In this document: piece after piece, positions 20,101-29,817 of the stretch
Layout of the letters: every line of letters begins with the position of its first letter
Numbering within the stretch: the stretch's first letter is position 1
Source: Adineta vaga
Taxonomy: Eukaryota; Rotifera
Direction: 5' to 3'
NCBI GenBank assembly: GCA_021613535.1
Contig: CP075494.1
Location: forward strand, 9,858,001-9,922,000
DNA length: 64,000 nucleotides
The notes under the pieces: generated by a model
Databases searched by the model: none
What the model was told of the DNA's origin: nothing
The model's input: only the letters and a program-made list of their open reading frames with translations
Program-made: the position numbers and the translations under genes

Positions 20101-22189
20101 AGACGAATGTGAGCAAATTGTTAATAATATTCGTCAACAAACATTCGAAAATATGCACGAGAAATATGATATTCGAAAACGAAATAATTCACGATTGATC
20201 GTCATGGATGAACAACTAGCTAAACTACTTTGGCAACGTATCGAGGTCAACAAGAAACTCACAGAATTAGTGACAAATATGAAACCATTAGGTTTTAATG
20301 TTCACGGTAAATGGCAGATGAGTCGAGTTAATCCTGCAATGAGATTGAATAAATATGATGAAAACGAATATTTTGCACCTCATAAAGATGCTCAATATGC
20401 ACCAAGTGGTGACGAACGATCTTTATTGAGTTTATTAATTTATTTAACTGATAATTATGATGAAGGTGAAACAAAATTTTATTTTCCAAAAACACAATTA
20501 TCAGTCATAGATATGAAAGGATTAACAATAAAAGAAGAAATTCAAGCTTATGGTGGTCTACAAAATGGTTATGAGTGTATTGCATTGAAACCAAAGAAAG
20601 GATATGCTATTCTCTTTACACATAATCTCTTACATGAAGCAATATCACCAAAAAAGACAAGCGATTCGAAGATGATGCAACGTTTTGTCTTACGAAGTGA
20701 TCTATTAGTAGAGAGAATTGAAAAACCTTCTGGATTTGCAGTTTGTCCAGAAGAAGAAGAAGATTATTTTGCTTGTTTAGATTTGTTTCGTGAGGCACAA
20801 CAAAATGAATTAAACGATGTTCGTCTATTCAATTCTTTTCAAGAATTGCACTCTACAGGAGATTTATATGAACGATCATTATCAATTCGATATTGTTATC
20901 CACGTTTACTTGAATATAAATTGAGTCAATCCAATCTTGAACAGCATTCAATCATTCATCAATTACCGTCGGAACTTTGGCTTCATATTTTTCAATTTAT
21001 GAATGAACAAGATATTCAATATTTAACATTTGCTGATCCAGAATTTCAATTATTAAAACTGATTTGGGATGCTCAAACGAAACAATCGATCGAACATGAT
21101 TCATTTCGATCAAAATTCTTTCCAACTATTCATACTCAATATGGTAGTCGAACATTATTTCGTTTTTCTGATGCAAATTTCTTCTTTCAACATGTTCATG
21201 AATGTTGTCGCGTAGCAGCTGTTTATGCATTCTTTTTATTAGGACATAGCAGAGATGCAACAACATATATTGTTCGATACGATCGAAATACTCAAGAAGT
21301 TTGTGAAGTGGAAATGAACAAACTTCTTACAGATGTATTTTATAATCGAAATTGTTATGGTTCGTTATATCGAATTAAACAAAAAGATGAAAATAAAAGA
21401 CAATCAACAATAGATTTCAATGCAAGTGTTGATCGAACATATATGAGTAATCGACATGAATCACAATTTATTGGCGAAGATCTTCTTTCACATTGTTATC
21501 TACGATATGAAAATCCGAATCGGAAAAGTGAAAAGAAATTCGATAATATTTATGATGAAAACAAGATTTTAGCTTTTCAACGAAATAACGCATTATTTGA
21601 TAGTAATGAAAGGCTTGTTGACCGATATGTAAATCTTTATGAAAATCCAAATTGTCGAATGCGATGTTCAAGAAATGGTTGTTTAGGTTTTCGAGAATAT
21701 TTATTGAATCAAATAGAAAAACAATCAAGTACGAATCTATTTCGAATGTTATTAAGTCAAGATCATGTTATTGATAATTTTTGTAATTGTTCTCTAAGTC
21801 ATAATCGATTCGAAAATGTTCGTGATTTAATACAAATCTATAATCATTTGATATTTGATTTTGATACACATCAACTCAAAGTTGAACAATTAACAAATCA
21901 ATCTTCAAATACATCATATCAATCAGTTTTACATAAATCAATTACAATCCTACAAACATTGGTTCCTCAAGACAATCCTATTTCATTCTATCGTACTAAT
22001 ATTGAAAAATTAGCGACGAAAACCAGAGGTTTTAATCATGCATCTTGTCAATGTTCTTATCCATCGGTGAAAGTCAATCAATTTTCATTTCTTGATTATA
22101 CACATCTATCTCACGTATATCTGACTGTTACTCGAAATGACAATGATGTATTCGTTTTGGCAACATATGATGGTATTGCTGCTCTCTAA
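19940..22189 (+). CDS. 2OG-Fe(II) dioxygenase with F-box-like segment
   Basis: This single-exon gene encodes 749 residues. The N-terminal domain is a prolyl-4-hydroxylase-type double-stranded beta-helix: NKYDENEYFAPHKDAQY carries the H-x-D iron ligands (residues about 148-150), HNLLHEAISP the distal His (about 231), and the following QRFVLRSDLL the basic residue for 2-oxoglutarate. An F-box-like helix block (IHQLPSELWLHIFQFM, about 341-356) follows, then a long C-terminal region with several Cys/His-containing segments (YENPNCRMRCSRNGC, NFCNCSLSH, HASCQCSYP) and no family I recognise. Oxygenase plus F-box suggests a hydroxylating enzyme linked to an SCF-type ubiquitin ligase. The start codon is fixed by its duplicate at 16099. 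The absence of introns is unusual for this neighbourhood. Confidence 0.82.
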   Translation: MSRQQFLGSIDLGITTSLLTNTTIPILIDENIQINTIKHDENLILIELGHLLTPDECEQIVNNIRQQTFENMHEKYDIRKRNNSRLIVMDEQLAKLLWQRIEVNKKLTELVTNMKPLGFNVHGKWQMSRVNPAMRLNKYDENEYFAPHKDAQYAPSGDERSLLSLLIYLTDNYDEGETKFYFPKTQLSVIDMKGLTIKEEIQAYGGLQNGYECIALKPKKGYAILFTHNLLHEAISPKKTSDSKMMQRFVLRSDLLVERIEKPSGFAVCPEEEEDYFACLDLFREAQQNELNDVRLFNSFQELHSTGDLYERSLSIRYCYPRLLEYKLSQSNLEQHSIIHQLPSELWLHIFQFMNEQDIQYLTFADPEFQLLKLIWDAQTKQSIEHDSFRSKFFPTIHTQYGSRTLFRFSDANFFFQHVHECCRVAAVYAFFLLGHSRDATTYIVRYDRNTQEVCEVEMNKLLTDVFYNRNCYGSLYRIKQKDENKRQSTIDFNASVDRTYMSNRHESQFIGEDLLSHCYLRYENPNRKSEKKFDNIYDENKILAFQRNNALFDSNERLVDRYVNLYENPNCRMRCSRNGCLGFREYLLNQIEKQSSTNLFRMLLSQDHVIDNFCNCSLSHNRFENVRDLIQIYNHLIFDFDTHQLKVEQLTNQSSNTSYQSVLHKSITILQTLVPQDNPISFYRTNIEKLATKTRGFNHASCQCSYPSVKVNQFSFLDYTHLSHVYLTVTRNDNDVFVLATYDGIAAL

Positions 22190-22513
22190 TCATTTATTTT
22201 AGTTATCACACTCTTTCAAATTATAGTTAGACATGTTGATATTCACATTAATATATCAGATACAAACAAGTCGCCATCGTTTTTCTGAACTTTCTTGTAG
22301 GATACGATCATTACAAAAGATAATTTCGTATTTTGATAGGCATTACTTTAGATACGAATGACGATAAAAACATTATTCATCATGTTATTTCACTTATGTC
22401 TAGGAAATTGTGTAACTTGTATATTTATACAAAAAATAAAGAGTAAGGAAAACAACTGTTTAACAATCAAAAATAATACTAATCATTGTAATAACATCTT
22501 TTACAGTAGTTAA
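22190..22513. other. Convergent 3' spacer
   Basis: About 320 bp between the oxygenase stop and the end of the minus-strand two-TM gene. It is AT-rich, with AATAAA near 22435-22440 that may polyadenylate the oxygenase transcript. Confidence 0.4.
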
Positions 22514-23177
22514 TTAATAGTCTGTTTGTTGTACATTTGAATAATGAAAATCAATCAAATCGTCCGAATTTGTAGAAGGCGTTAAGTGAGCTCCGATGCG
22601 ACATCTTACTAGAATAAAGAGTAAAGCAATTGAGATGATCACAAATAATGAAACAAGCAATCCAATAGCAAGAAATAGTTGAATCAATGATGACAGGCCA
22701 TTCGGTAGTTCTAATACAACAGTAGTCACAGATGTTCGATGATAAAAACAAACATTACGCTGACCAATCTAAATCAAAGAACATTTTCTCATTCACATCT
22801 ATTCATATCAAATAAGTTCTGCTTACTTGTGATCGATCATGTAGTGTATGTGTATTCATCATTTTCACAGTACTTATGATATCACTTTGATTCTCAAGTC
22901 GATATTGGACTAAAATATGCTCATCGAAACAAGTATTTGTTTTGTACGTTGCACGAGTACCACAATTCATTGATTCATGTTTCAATAATGTATAATTTAA
23001 CACTAAACATGTTGTATTCTTGTGATTATTTATTACATTTTCAATTCTTCCATAAGACACTGCTGATTTTAAACTCCAGATAATGCATGGAATTAATAAG
23101 AAAAATAAATAAGTCGTTCCACAACGTAATGCTGAATAAATTCGATGATTTAATCTAACAGTATCAGAAATATACAT
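22514..23177 (-). CDS. Two-transmembrane protein with Cys-rich extracellular loop
   Basis: Two exons, 22827-23177 and 22514-22768, join across a 58-bp GT-AG intron and give about 200 residues. Helix 1 (TTYLFFLLIPCIIWSL) lies near the N-terminus. A loop with several Cys residues and NxT/NxS sites follows, then helix 2 (LIQLFLAIGLLVSLFVIISI), a membrane-proximal Cys/Arg stretch and a short polar tail ending TDY. The topology (short cytosolic ends and a glycosylated Cys loop) resembles channel auxiliary subunits such as BK beta or tetraspan-like proteins, but I cannot name a family. Its 5' part recurs inverted at 63874-64000. Confidence 0.65.
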
Positions 23178-23635
23178 ATTTGTTCTTTCGAATGATTAAT
23201 AAGAAGCAATGTGGCAGTGGTTATGGACCATGTCGAACCGACTTCTTTCTCTTGTATTGATACAAATATATCCTTGATATTTATTTTTCTTTGCATTATT
23301 ACTGATCACCTTAAATTAAAAAAAAAGAGAAGAAAAGAAAAATATCTTGCTTATTTATTTTTTGTAATATGACTTGCAAAAAGAGGGCGAGTGATATTTT
23401 TATAATTGATAATAAAAGGTATCGTTTCGGAATTTCTCGAAGAAGAATATTACTATAGAAATCAAAACGATTCTCGCTGTATATGTATGACGAAGAAAAA
23501 AAACTATTTCAGTATGTTTATAATATGTACCCAATGAAGGTGAAAACAAGTACTACACATGTGTTACAAAATATCATAGACAACGCAAGTAATGTAACAG
23601 GTAAATACGAATATTATGACTATTAACATGGGCGT
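23051..23635. repeat. Inverted-repeat arm, outer block, left copy
   Basis: The sequence matches the reverse complement of 63416-64000 with scattered substitutions; coordinates of matching bases sum to 87051. It covers the 5' half of the two-TM gene and its upstream region. The match ends sharply at 23635. Because the right partner runs off the window, this arm may extend further toward 22.5 kb. Confidence 0.9.
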
Positions 23636-24153
23636 ATACAAACATGAATAACACGGAAAACATGCAGACGGAGAATGCATAGTTTTTCAATGCTTCATTT
23701 TACATTTCATCGAATTACTTATTTGTATGATATTAGAAATTTAATTGAGAAAGAATTCTTTTGTATATACTTATTTCTAACCGAATAACCTAACATATCC
23801 CTATGATCATCATCTCGACATTTCCCATTGAAATAAAATTAATTTATAACAACTCATACTCCATAAAAGTATTTTGACCTTGTTGAAAAAACTGGTATAT
23901 CAAAAGCTAAGATTCTTTACTTTTAATCCAAACTATTTGTCAATATAGATATTGAAAGTATGAAGCAAAGGGGAAAAGCGAGACAACCCGATAGGTCAAT
24001 TACCTTTGAAGTTTTTTTTCTCAATAATCTACATGACATGATGTCTTATATATTGAGTTTGTCGATGAAAGTACCTATCTATTTCATATACATTCGAAAA
24101 ATAGTCGTAATAAGCAATATTTCATTGTCCCTAGAAGTGACAAAATCATCAAT
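23178..24153. other. Upstream region of two-TM gene plus left-specific segment
   Basis: 23178-23635 belongs to the inverted repeat and carries the two-TM promoter region. 23636-24153 is about 0.5 kb of AT-rich sequence with no counterpart in the right arm, which instead holds about 8 kb. The short frame at 23960-24217 has no support. Confidence 0.4.
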
Positions 24154-24869
24154 CTTGCCTCCGAATACAGAACTTGATATTCTACTTTCATTTCCAACAC
24201 AGAAATTTGATTCATAACAACTTCCAATTGTAATTCGATTAAATTTATCACTGTCAACATAATCATTGCTTCCATTATTTTTATTCATCAACGTATCATT
24301 CATATAAATCTACCTGAAGAATAACACCGACATTCGTATAGACATAAGTAACATAATACTATTGTTGTAATTTCAATTGAATTGTGTACCTACTAAATCA
24401 TCATCAACAAATCCTAATCGAATATAACCATTTATCACTTGCTGTTATACCACAATGAGCAAATAACATGAAGTAATGATATGTGATAGCAAGATCAAAA
24501 GGTGAACCAATCCATATCCATATCCAAGCAGATATTGTAAAACTACTTTGAATTAAATTCATGTAACAATCAACAGAAGCACATGTACTAAAAGCAAAAT
24601 TAACAGAACTACCATATCCTGGTGATGATCAGAGATTTGTATAATTCTCCATTGTATTGATCATACACATCGTTGAAATTACCAGTGATACATGATAAAT
24701 TATGGTAACATTGACATGTACAGTCGCAGAATGTTGTCATCGATGATATACTAATTATGAGATTAGAAGGATCAAATGGAAAATATTCAGCTCAATAATA
24801 AATAGTCATAGGGATTGCTGTTGCAAATTGAAGAAAAAGTACAAGTACGACTAGTGACTTCATCAACAT
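24154..24869 (-). pseudogene. LamG-like secreted protein pseudogene, left copy
   Basis: Starting at 24869, the minus strand encodes a signal peptide (MLMKSLVVLVLFLQFATA) and then pieces of a concanavalin/LamG-type domain (FTISAWIWIW, GITASDKWLY, NRITIGSCYESN, SSSVFGGK). An in-frame TGA about 28 codons in, and at least two frameshifts, break the frame. The same lesions occur in the right copy at 54752-55544, so decay predates the duplication or was spread by gene conversion. At 24154 this copy diverges from the right one inside the last strand of the domain. Confidence 0.65.
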
Positions 24870-25094
24870 TTTTTCAACTGAAACTCTTTTGTTTCTTCAC
24901 TACTTTTCTTTCATTATTTAAATGCTTTGAGAGAAGCTGCTAATCAAAATAAAATATCATTCATCATGATGAGTATACAATTATCAACTATATTTGCTGA
25001 TAACATTCATACTTTTATAATGTGATTCACATTTTTTATTCTAATTTATATTTTCTTTTCCAACAATAATAGCTCACTCAAAACATCCTCATCT

Positions 25095-25571
25095 TCATTT
25101 CACTTCGTTCGTTGATTGACAACATGGAGTCGAAAGTGAAAGATGTTGACCTGCTAAACCTATCAAGGGTGTCTTTTCACTTGACAACGCATCATTTCGA
25201 CAACGAATAATACCAAATATAAAGTGACCAGAAACTAATCCCAATAGTAATGTGATGAAAAAACCTACGTCATAGGTCATGACCAATAACATGATTCCAT
25301 AAGCAAGTAACATATGAATGCCATAGACGAAAGAAAGACACAACTGATGAACGATCAATGATGATCTTGTATTCAGTCTTGTCGATAGAAGATGACGACT
25401 ATGAATTAATAGTTCATTTGACAAACCCAAACAAAACACACCAATAATAGCAAAGACATATTTGAGATGAGTATTAATATTCCATCCAGGAAACAGAAAT
25501 AGTAGACATTGATCATTGAAAATCGAAAACTGAAAACCATTCTGCATCACCATACATTTGTCCATCATCAT
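25095..25571 (-). CDS. Ctr/SLC31-family copper transporter, left copy
   Basis: This single-exon gene encodes 158 residues. The N-terminus MMMDKCMVMQ is Met-rich, as expected for Cu(I) capture. Three membrane spans follow: about residues 34-53, a second containing the signature MxxxM in GIMLLVMTYD (about 112-121), and a third with the GxxxG packing motif in LLLGLVSGHFIFG (about 126-138). A cytosolic Cys-containing tail (STPCCQS) ends the protein. The family forms trimers that import Cu(I) at the plasma membrane or release it from vesicles. An identical protein is encoded on the opposite strand at 54050-54526 in the other arm. Confidence 0.9.
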   Translation of the reverse strand: MMMDKCMVMQNGFQFSIFNDQCLLFLFPGWNINTHLKYVFAIIGVFCLGLSNELLIHSRHLLSTRLNTRSSLIVHQLCLSFVYGIHMLLAYGIMLLVMTYDVGFFITLLLGLVSGHFIFGIIRCRNDALSSEKTPLIGLAGQHLSLSTPCCQSTNEVK

Positions 25572-26271
25572 TGTCAGTGAATTTCTCTTCTTTTTTCTTT
25601 CAAGAAAGCAATTTCATTTGATTATTGTAGTTCTAAAAAGGTAAATGGATGAATGAAAACATCAAGCTCCATCAAATGAGAGATTTTCATACGTTCAGAT
25701 ATTTCTTTTCAATACTTTTAACACAAAGCAAAATAAACATACGAAAAAGAAAATGATCAAATGTGTTTTTCAACACGTATGCGCTTCACTAATCATCATG
25801 TGATTATCGTTTCGCATCAATGCATTTTCTTTCTTTCTTGTACATAAAACACTTGTATCGAAATGTAGCACGATGACTTCAACTTGTCTTGTTCGGTATC
25901 GCTGAAACATTGTCTGAATAAAAACCACGACTAGAATGCTTGTCCAATGATCTATTCTTATCTCTTAGAGGGTGATTGTTTTGTTGATGAAATGGCTAGT
26001 TTAAATTGTTTTTTTTTATCAGTCTCTTTATAACATACATATACTTTGATTCAAGATTATCATATTGACTGATATAATAATTCAAAATAATATCTATAGT
26101 AGATTAGATTTCTTGAGAAAATGTACAATTAATTTCCCTTTTTTTTACAGCACATTCCTCTGTGACTATTTTGTTTTTGGAGGGTATACTTTTTTTCTCG
26201 AGCATATCATAATGTCGCGATAAACGCTACGTAAAACTGTTGATATCTTTGCATATTTGATTAATAAAAAA
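25572..26271. other. Upstream region of Ctr gene, no other gene
   Basis: AT-rich sequence between the Ctr start and a fold-back element, repeated inverted at 53350-54049. It presumably holds the Ctr promoter. No further coding sequence is recognised. Confidence 0.4.
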
Positions 26272-26617
26272 GTTGTTGCTCTGGCAGATCAGTGTTACCA
26301 CCAATCCACACGATTTCGTCATCGCAACATGTATTTAATCCGTTAGGATATTTACCTCTTGGTAAGTTGTAATAAGCAACTTTTCTTCACAATGTGTGGA
26401 GCACAAACTTTTCATTGTCTCTACATATATGGTTTTGGAAGAAGCAAACGAAAAGTAAGATGTGTCGAGACAGCGTAGATGGCGTGCTCTAGAGACCACC
26501 GAAACAAATTGCTTATTACAACTTACCAAGAGGTAAATATCCTAACGGATTAAATACATGTTGCGATGACGAAATCGTGCGGATTGGTGGTAACACTGAT
26601 CTGCCAGAGCAACACTT
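26272..26617. mobile_element. 340-bp fold-back element, copy A
   Basis: Terminal inverted repeats of about 100 bp begin GTTGCTCTGGCAGA and include GATTTCGTCATCGCAACATG and ACCTCTTGGTAAGTTGTAAT; the far end is their complement. The inner part is itself imperfectly palindromic. There is no transposase, so it is a non-autonomous fold-back or MITE-like element. It matches copy F in the right arm. Confidence 0.85.
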
Positions 26618-27533
26618 TTGCTTAATAAAAAAGAATTAAATTTACACAAATACGACTGAAAGCTTAGAAATTAGTCAGATGGTTGATGTCTATTCACAAA
26701 CGAACAATGTGTTCGAATTCGGATAATTTTTAGAACGTATAGATTATATATTGATGTTCAGATATAATTTATTTCTAATATCTTATAAAAATCCTCCACC
26801 ATTCTTTATGACGCCAGCCACTTATAGATTCCGATTCGTGATATTAATCATTGCTGTCAGGATAGTATCGATCGACTTTCTCTAGACGCACATATGTACC
26901 ATGCTCATCATAATTGATATGGTGTTTAAATGATCTTGAGAATGATTGTTCATACGAGTTTTATGAATCAATAACGGTTTCCTATTGTATTTTCAAACGC
27001 TAATACTTAGTGGAAATCTATTCTGATAACCAAATCAAATCGAGTGAAAACTGTTTTCACGTTAGATCAACAATGCTGGGTTGTTAAATTGTATCACAAA
27101 AGATTATTTTTATGTAAGAGATCGTTTCATACGTTGATGGCAGTATTTGATTTGAATTTCTAATTCTTATATTTGACATAAAACAATATTTTATTATAGA
27201 ACGAAAATAAATAATCGATGTCAACGATACAAATCTGCCTGTAGTATTTGAGGTTACCTATTTTAGACTACACGTACTTGTATCAACAACTAACTATAAG
27301 ATTTCAATTATCTCATCATCTAAGTTTCAGTAATACTTTTCGATCACCCATTCATACTTAAATATTAGAGCCGTAATAGTCGGTTAATATCCTTCATTTT
27401 CAATCGAGAGTAAAAAAAAGCGAATGAAATTAATGTAAAGTACATCAAACGATGTTTTGGCGATTTCATAATGAATAGTTAAGCGGGGATGATCGTAGCT
27501 ATATTATCTTTATAATTTTGATTAATGAAAAGC
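26618..27533. other. Spacer between fold-back copies A and B
   Basis: About 0.9 kb of AT-rich unique sequence without a recognised gene. It is repeated inverted in the right arm, where a 223-bp MITE interrupts it. The target TA of that MITE corresponds to about 26750. Confidence 0.4.
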
Positions 27534-27873
27534 TGTTGCTCTGGCAGACTGGTGTTGCCACCAATCCGCACGATTTCGTCATCGCAACATGTATTTAATC
27601 CGTTAGGATATTTACCTCTTGGTAAGTTGTAATAAGCAATTTATCTACACAGTGTGTTGAGCACAAACTTTTCCTTGTCTCTACATATATGATGTGGGAA
27701 GTCGTAAAGGAAAAGTAAGATGTGTAGAGACAGCGTAGATGGCGTGCTCTAGAGACCACCGAAACAAATTGCTTATTACAACTTACCAAGAGGTAAATAT
27801 CCTAACGGATTAAATACATGTTGCGATGACGAAATCGTGCGGATTGGTGGTAACACTGATCTGCCAGAGCAAC
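27534..27873. mobile_element. 340-bp fold-back element, copy B
   Basis: Same family as copy A, with identical terminal motifs and a slightly different centre. Its inner edge marks the end of inverted-repeat homology on the left side. It matches copy E at 51524-51863. Confidence 0.85.
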
Positions 27874-28131
27874 ACTTTTTTTTAATAAAAATAATGATAA
27901 CGTTACAAATACAATCATCATCTCACGTTACTACTATTCCTTGTAAAACTGAGTTTACTCAGACCTCTGACATGAGCAGTATCGCGGAGTTAAAACCAAA
28001 ATCATTCTATCAAATACGAAAAAATGACATTTTAATCATATCTCTGAGATCGACTAGTTGAGTAGATAATTGTCTAAAAGCAAAAATCATTGAATTTATT
28101 TGAAATACTCAAAAGAAAAAGAATGAACATA

Positions 28132-28389
28132 TCAGGTTTTATGAAAATGAAAATGTACAAGCGGACGAAGTCCTGTTGGAACATCATGAATTATACATTG
28201 AATATGAGCAGGAAGTGGAAGTGAAGAACGTTCTCGCCATGGAACAGTACGTCGAATTAAAATTGTTGCTTGATCACGTAATGATGCAGGTGAGCATTTA
28301 GGCCATGGCTGATCTTTTGTTGTTCCGTACATTTGATCGTCACCTGGAGCAGGATAGATAGAATAAATATTAAAAAAAAGAGAGTTCAT
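28132..28389 (-). CDS. Possible C-terminal exon, unrecognised
   Basis: The minus-strand frame is preceded by a good acceptor (pyrimidines then TAG near 28390) and encodes about 85 residues, Pro/Arg-rich in the middle (PAPGDDQMYG, RRTVPWRERSSLPLP), ending HFHFHKT. Composition looks protein-like for this AT-rich DNA. No family is recognised and upstream exons were not found, so it may be a remnant. Confidence 0.3.
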   Translation of the reverse strand: MNSLFFNIYSIYPAPGDDQMYGTTKDQPWPKCSPASLRDQATILIRRTVPWRERSSLPLPAHIQCIIHDVPTGLRPLVHFHFHKT

Positions 28390-29179
28390 CTACAAGGAAA
28401 AAGTATCTAATAAAATAGTTATTTATATACATCGACATAATCAATTTAGAAATTGACATATGAAAATGAAGCAATTGTTTCTGATTTACGTGATCCATAT
28501 GTTGGGATCATTTTTTAAATATATTGACACTGTTTTCTTTGTACGTCCTCGTTCAGATTCATGTCACAAATTCATCCAATTGAATTGATATCAATGAGTA
28601 AATGGCTGACTGAACATATGACCTAGAATGGAATTGTTCAATCATTGCTCAATTTTTCTGTCAACTTTATCTCTGCGAAGTGTACGATAGAAAGCGAAAA
28701 AAAAAGAATATTTTTTTATTATTTAGTTCAGTTTGTAATGTAAGATTAATGTTACAAATAGATTTTTGTCAGCGACATCTACGTACGAGCTTTATACATT
28801 TAGCAGAATATTTTACTCATGATGAGTTCAATTGATAATAAAACGTCAGAGTAATTAACTAGGGTATATTCTGAACAGAAGTAAATTTTGTATGGATTGC
28901 GAATAAGAATGATCTCCTATAACAATCTTAAATTTCAATACAAATAATTGAAAATGAATATAACATGTTTGGTGTGAATATAGGTTTGAAATAGATCTCA
29001 TTTCAATATTTTCTAACAGGTATGTTGTTATTTTTGATAAGATGCGAAAAATAAATATGTCACTGGAGATTTCACAATATAGATGGATCGACGAGATGGT
29101 TATCGTGATATAAATAATCCGATATGACATTATTTTTGTCTCATTTGATTTTTGAAATCTATCACGTCTGATACGAATT
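28390..29179. other. Intergenic, no gene recognised
   Basis: AT-rich sequence upstream of the Ly6-type gene. The frame at 28855-29241 on the minus strand shows no domain and overlaps exon 1 of the Ly6 gene, so I treat it as chance. Confidence 0.35.
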
Positions 29180-29639
29180 ATGATTGGACTTCGATTTGCT
29201 GTATTTTCTTGTTTTATTCTATTCGGTAAATTCATTTTCAATCCAAATTCACTCGGGAAAAAGAATATTTCATATTTATTGTAGTCTTCATTCCGTTGGG
29301 TAACAGTTTGAAATGCTATTCATGTACGGTTTGCAACGATCCTTTCAATGAGAGTGATGTGAAGATGGAAGAGAAACCTGATGGTGAAGGATATTATTGC
29401 ACAGTACGTTCATTTTTATATCTCTTTAATATTTAATAATTATCTGCTGTAAAATCTAGAAAATATCTGTGGGTTTCGCTATAAATCGAGGCATATCTAA
29501 AACATGCGATCCTGTAAATGTTTTTGGTAAAGGTCAATGGTGTTGTCAAAAAGACTTTTGCAATCATAGTAGCAAAACGTTACCAACCAATCTTCTACTA
29601 ATAGCTTTGATCATGGTTGCGTCAATTAAATTTTTTTAA
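29180..29639 (+). CDS. Ly6/uPAR-type GPI-anchored three-finger protein
   Basis: Three short exons, 29180-29225, 29285-29403 and 29460-29639, join in frame to about 114 residues. There is an N-terminal signal peptide (MIGLRFAVFSCFILF), the Ly6 start LKCYSCTVCN, internal Cys residues, and the diagnostic end CCQKDFCN. A hydrophobic C-terminus (LLLIALIMVASIKFF) fits a GPI-attachment signal. Such proteins sit on the outer cell surface and modulate receptors or adhesion. The number of Cys residues (about ten) fits one three-finger domain. Introns are 56-59 bp. Confidence 0.82.
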
Positions 29640-29817
29640 AACTGTCTTCATTTAAGCAAAAAAATATTGTTTCTTTTTCTTCGTAATAAAATTATATTAA
29701 TGGTGAATAAGCACAACATTATTATAGACATGAAATATTTAAATGCTACAGGTTTCAAACTACTTGATATGATTATAATGATTTGTTTTGTCAATAATTC
29801 TCTTCGGCTATTTCCAA

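Larger units (their letters stand above)
24154..27873. repeat. Inverted-repeat arm, inner block, left copy
   Basis: The sequence matches the reverse complement of 51524-55467. Matching coordinates sum to 79621 up to about 26.7 kb and to 79397 beyond; the step of 224 is the MITE present only on the right. It contains the LamG pseudogene, the Ctr gene and two fold-back elements. The inner end coincides with the edge of a fold-back element. Confidence 0.93.

Noticed and set aside
26335-26529. 64-residue frame with MVSCNKQFVS and TTYQEVNILTD, repeated at six sites
   Set aside because: It lies wholly inside the palindromic fold-back elements and appears in both orientations because the sequence is self-complementary. 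It has no domain, and the ends are fixed by the inverted repeat.
28855-29241. 128-residue minus-strand frame
   Set aside because: It overlaps the first exon of the Ly6 gene antisense, has an Ile/Ser-rich random-like composition and no domain.
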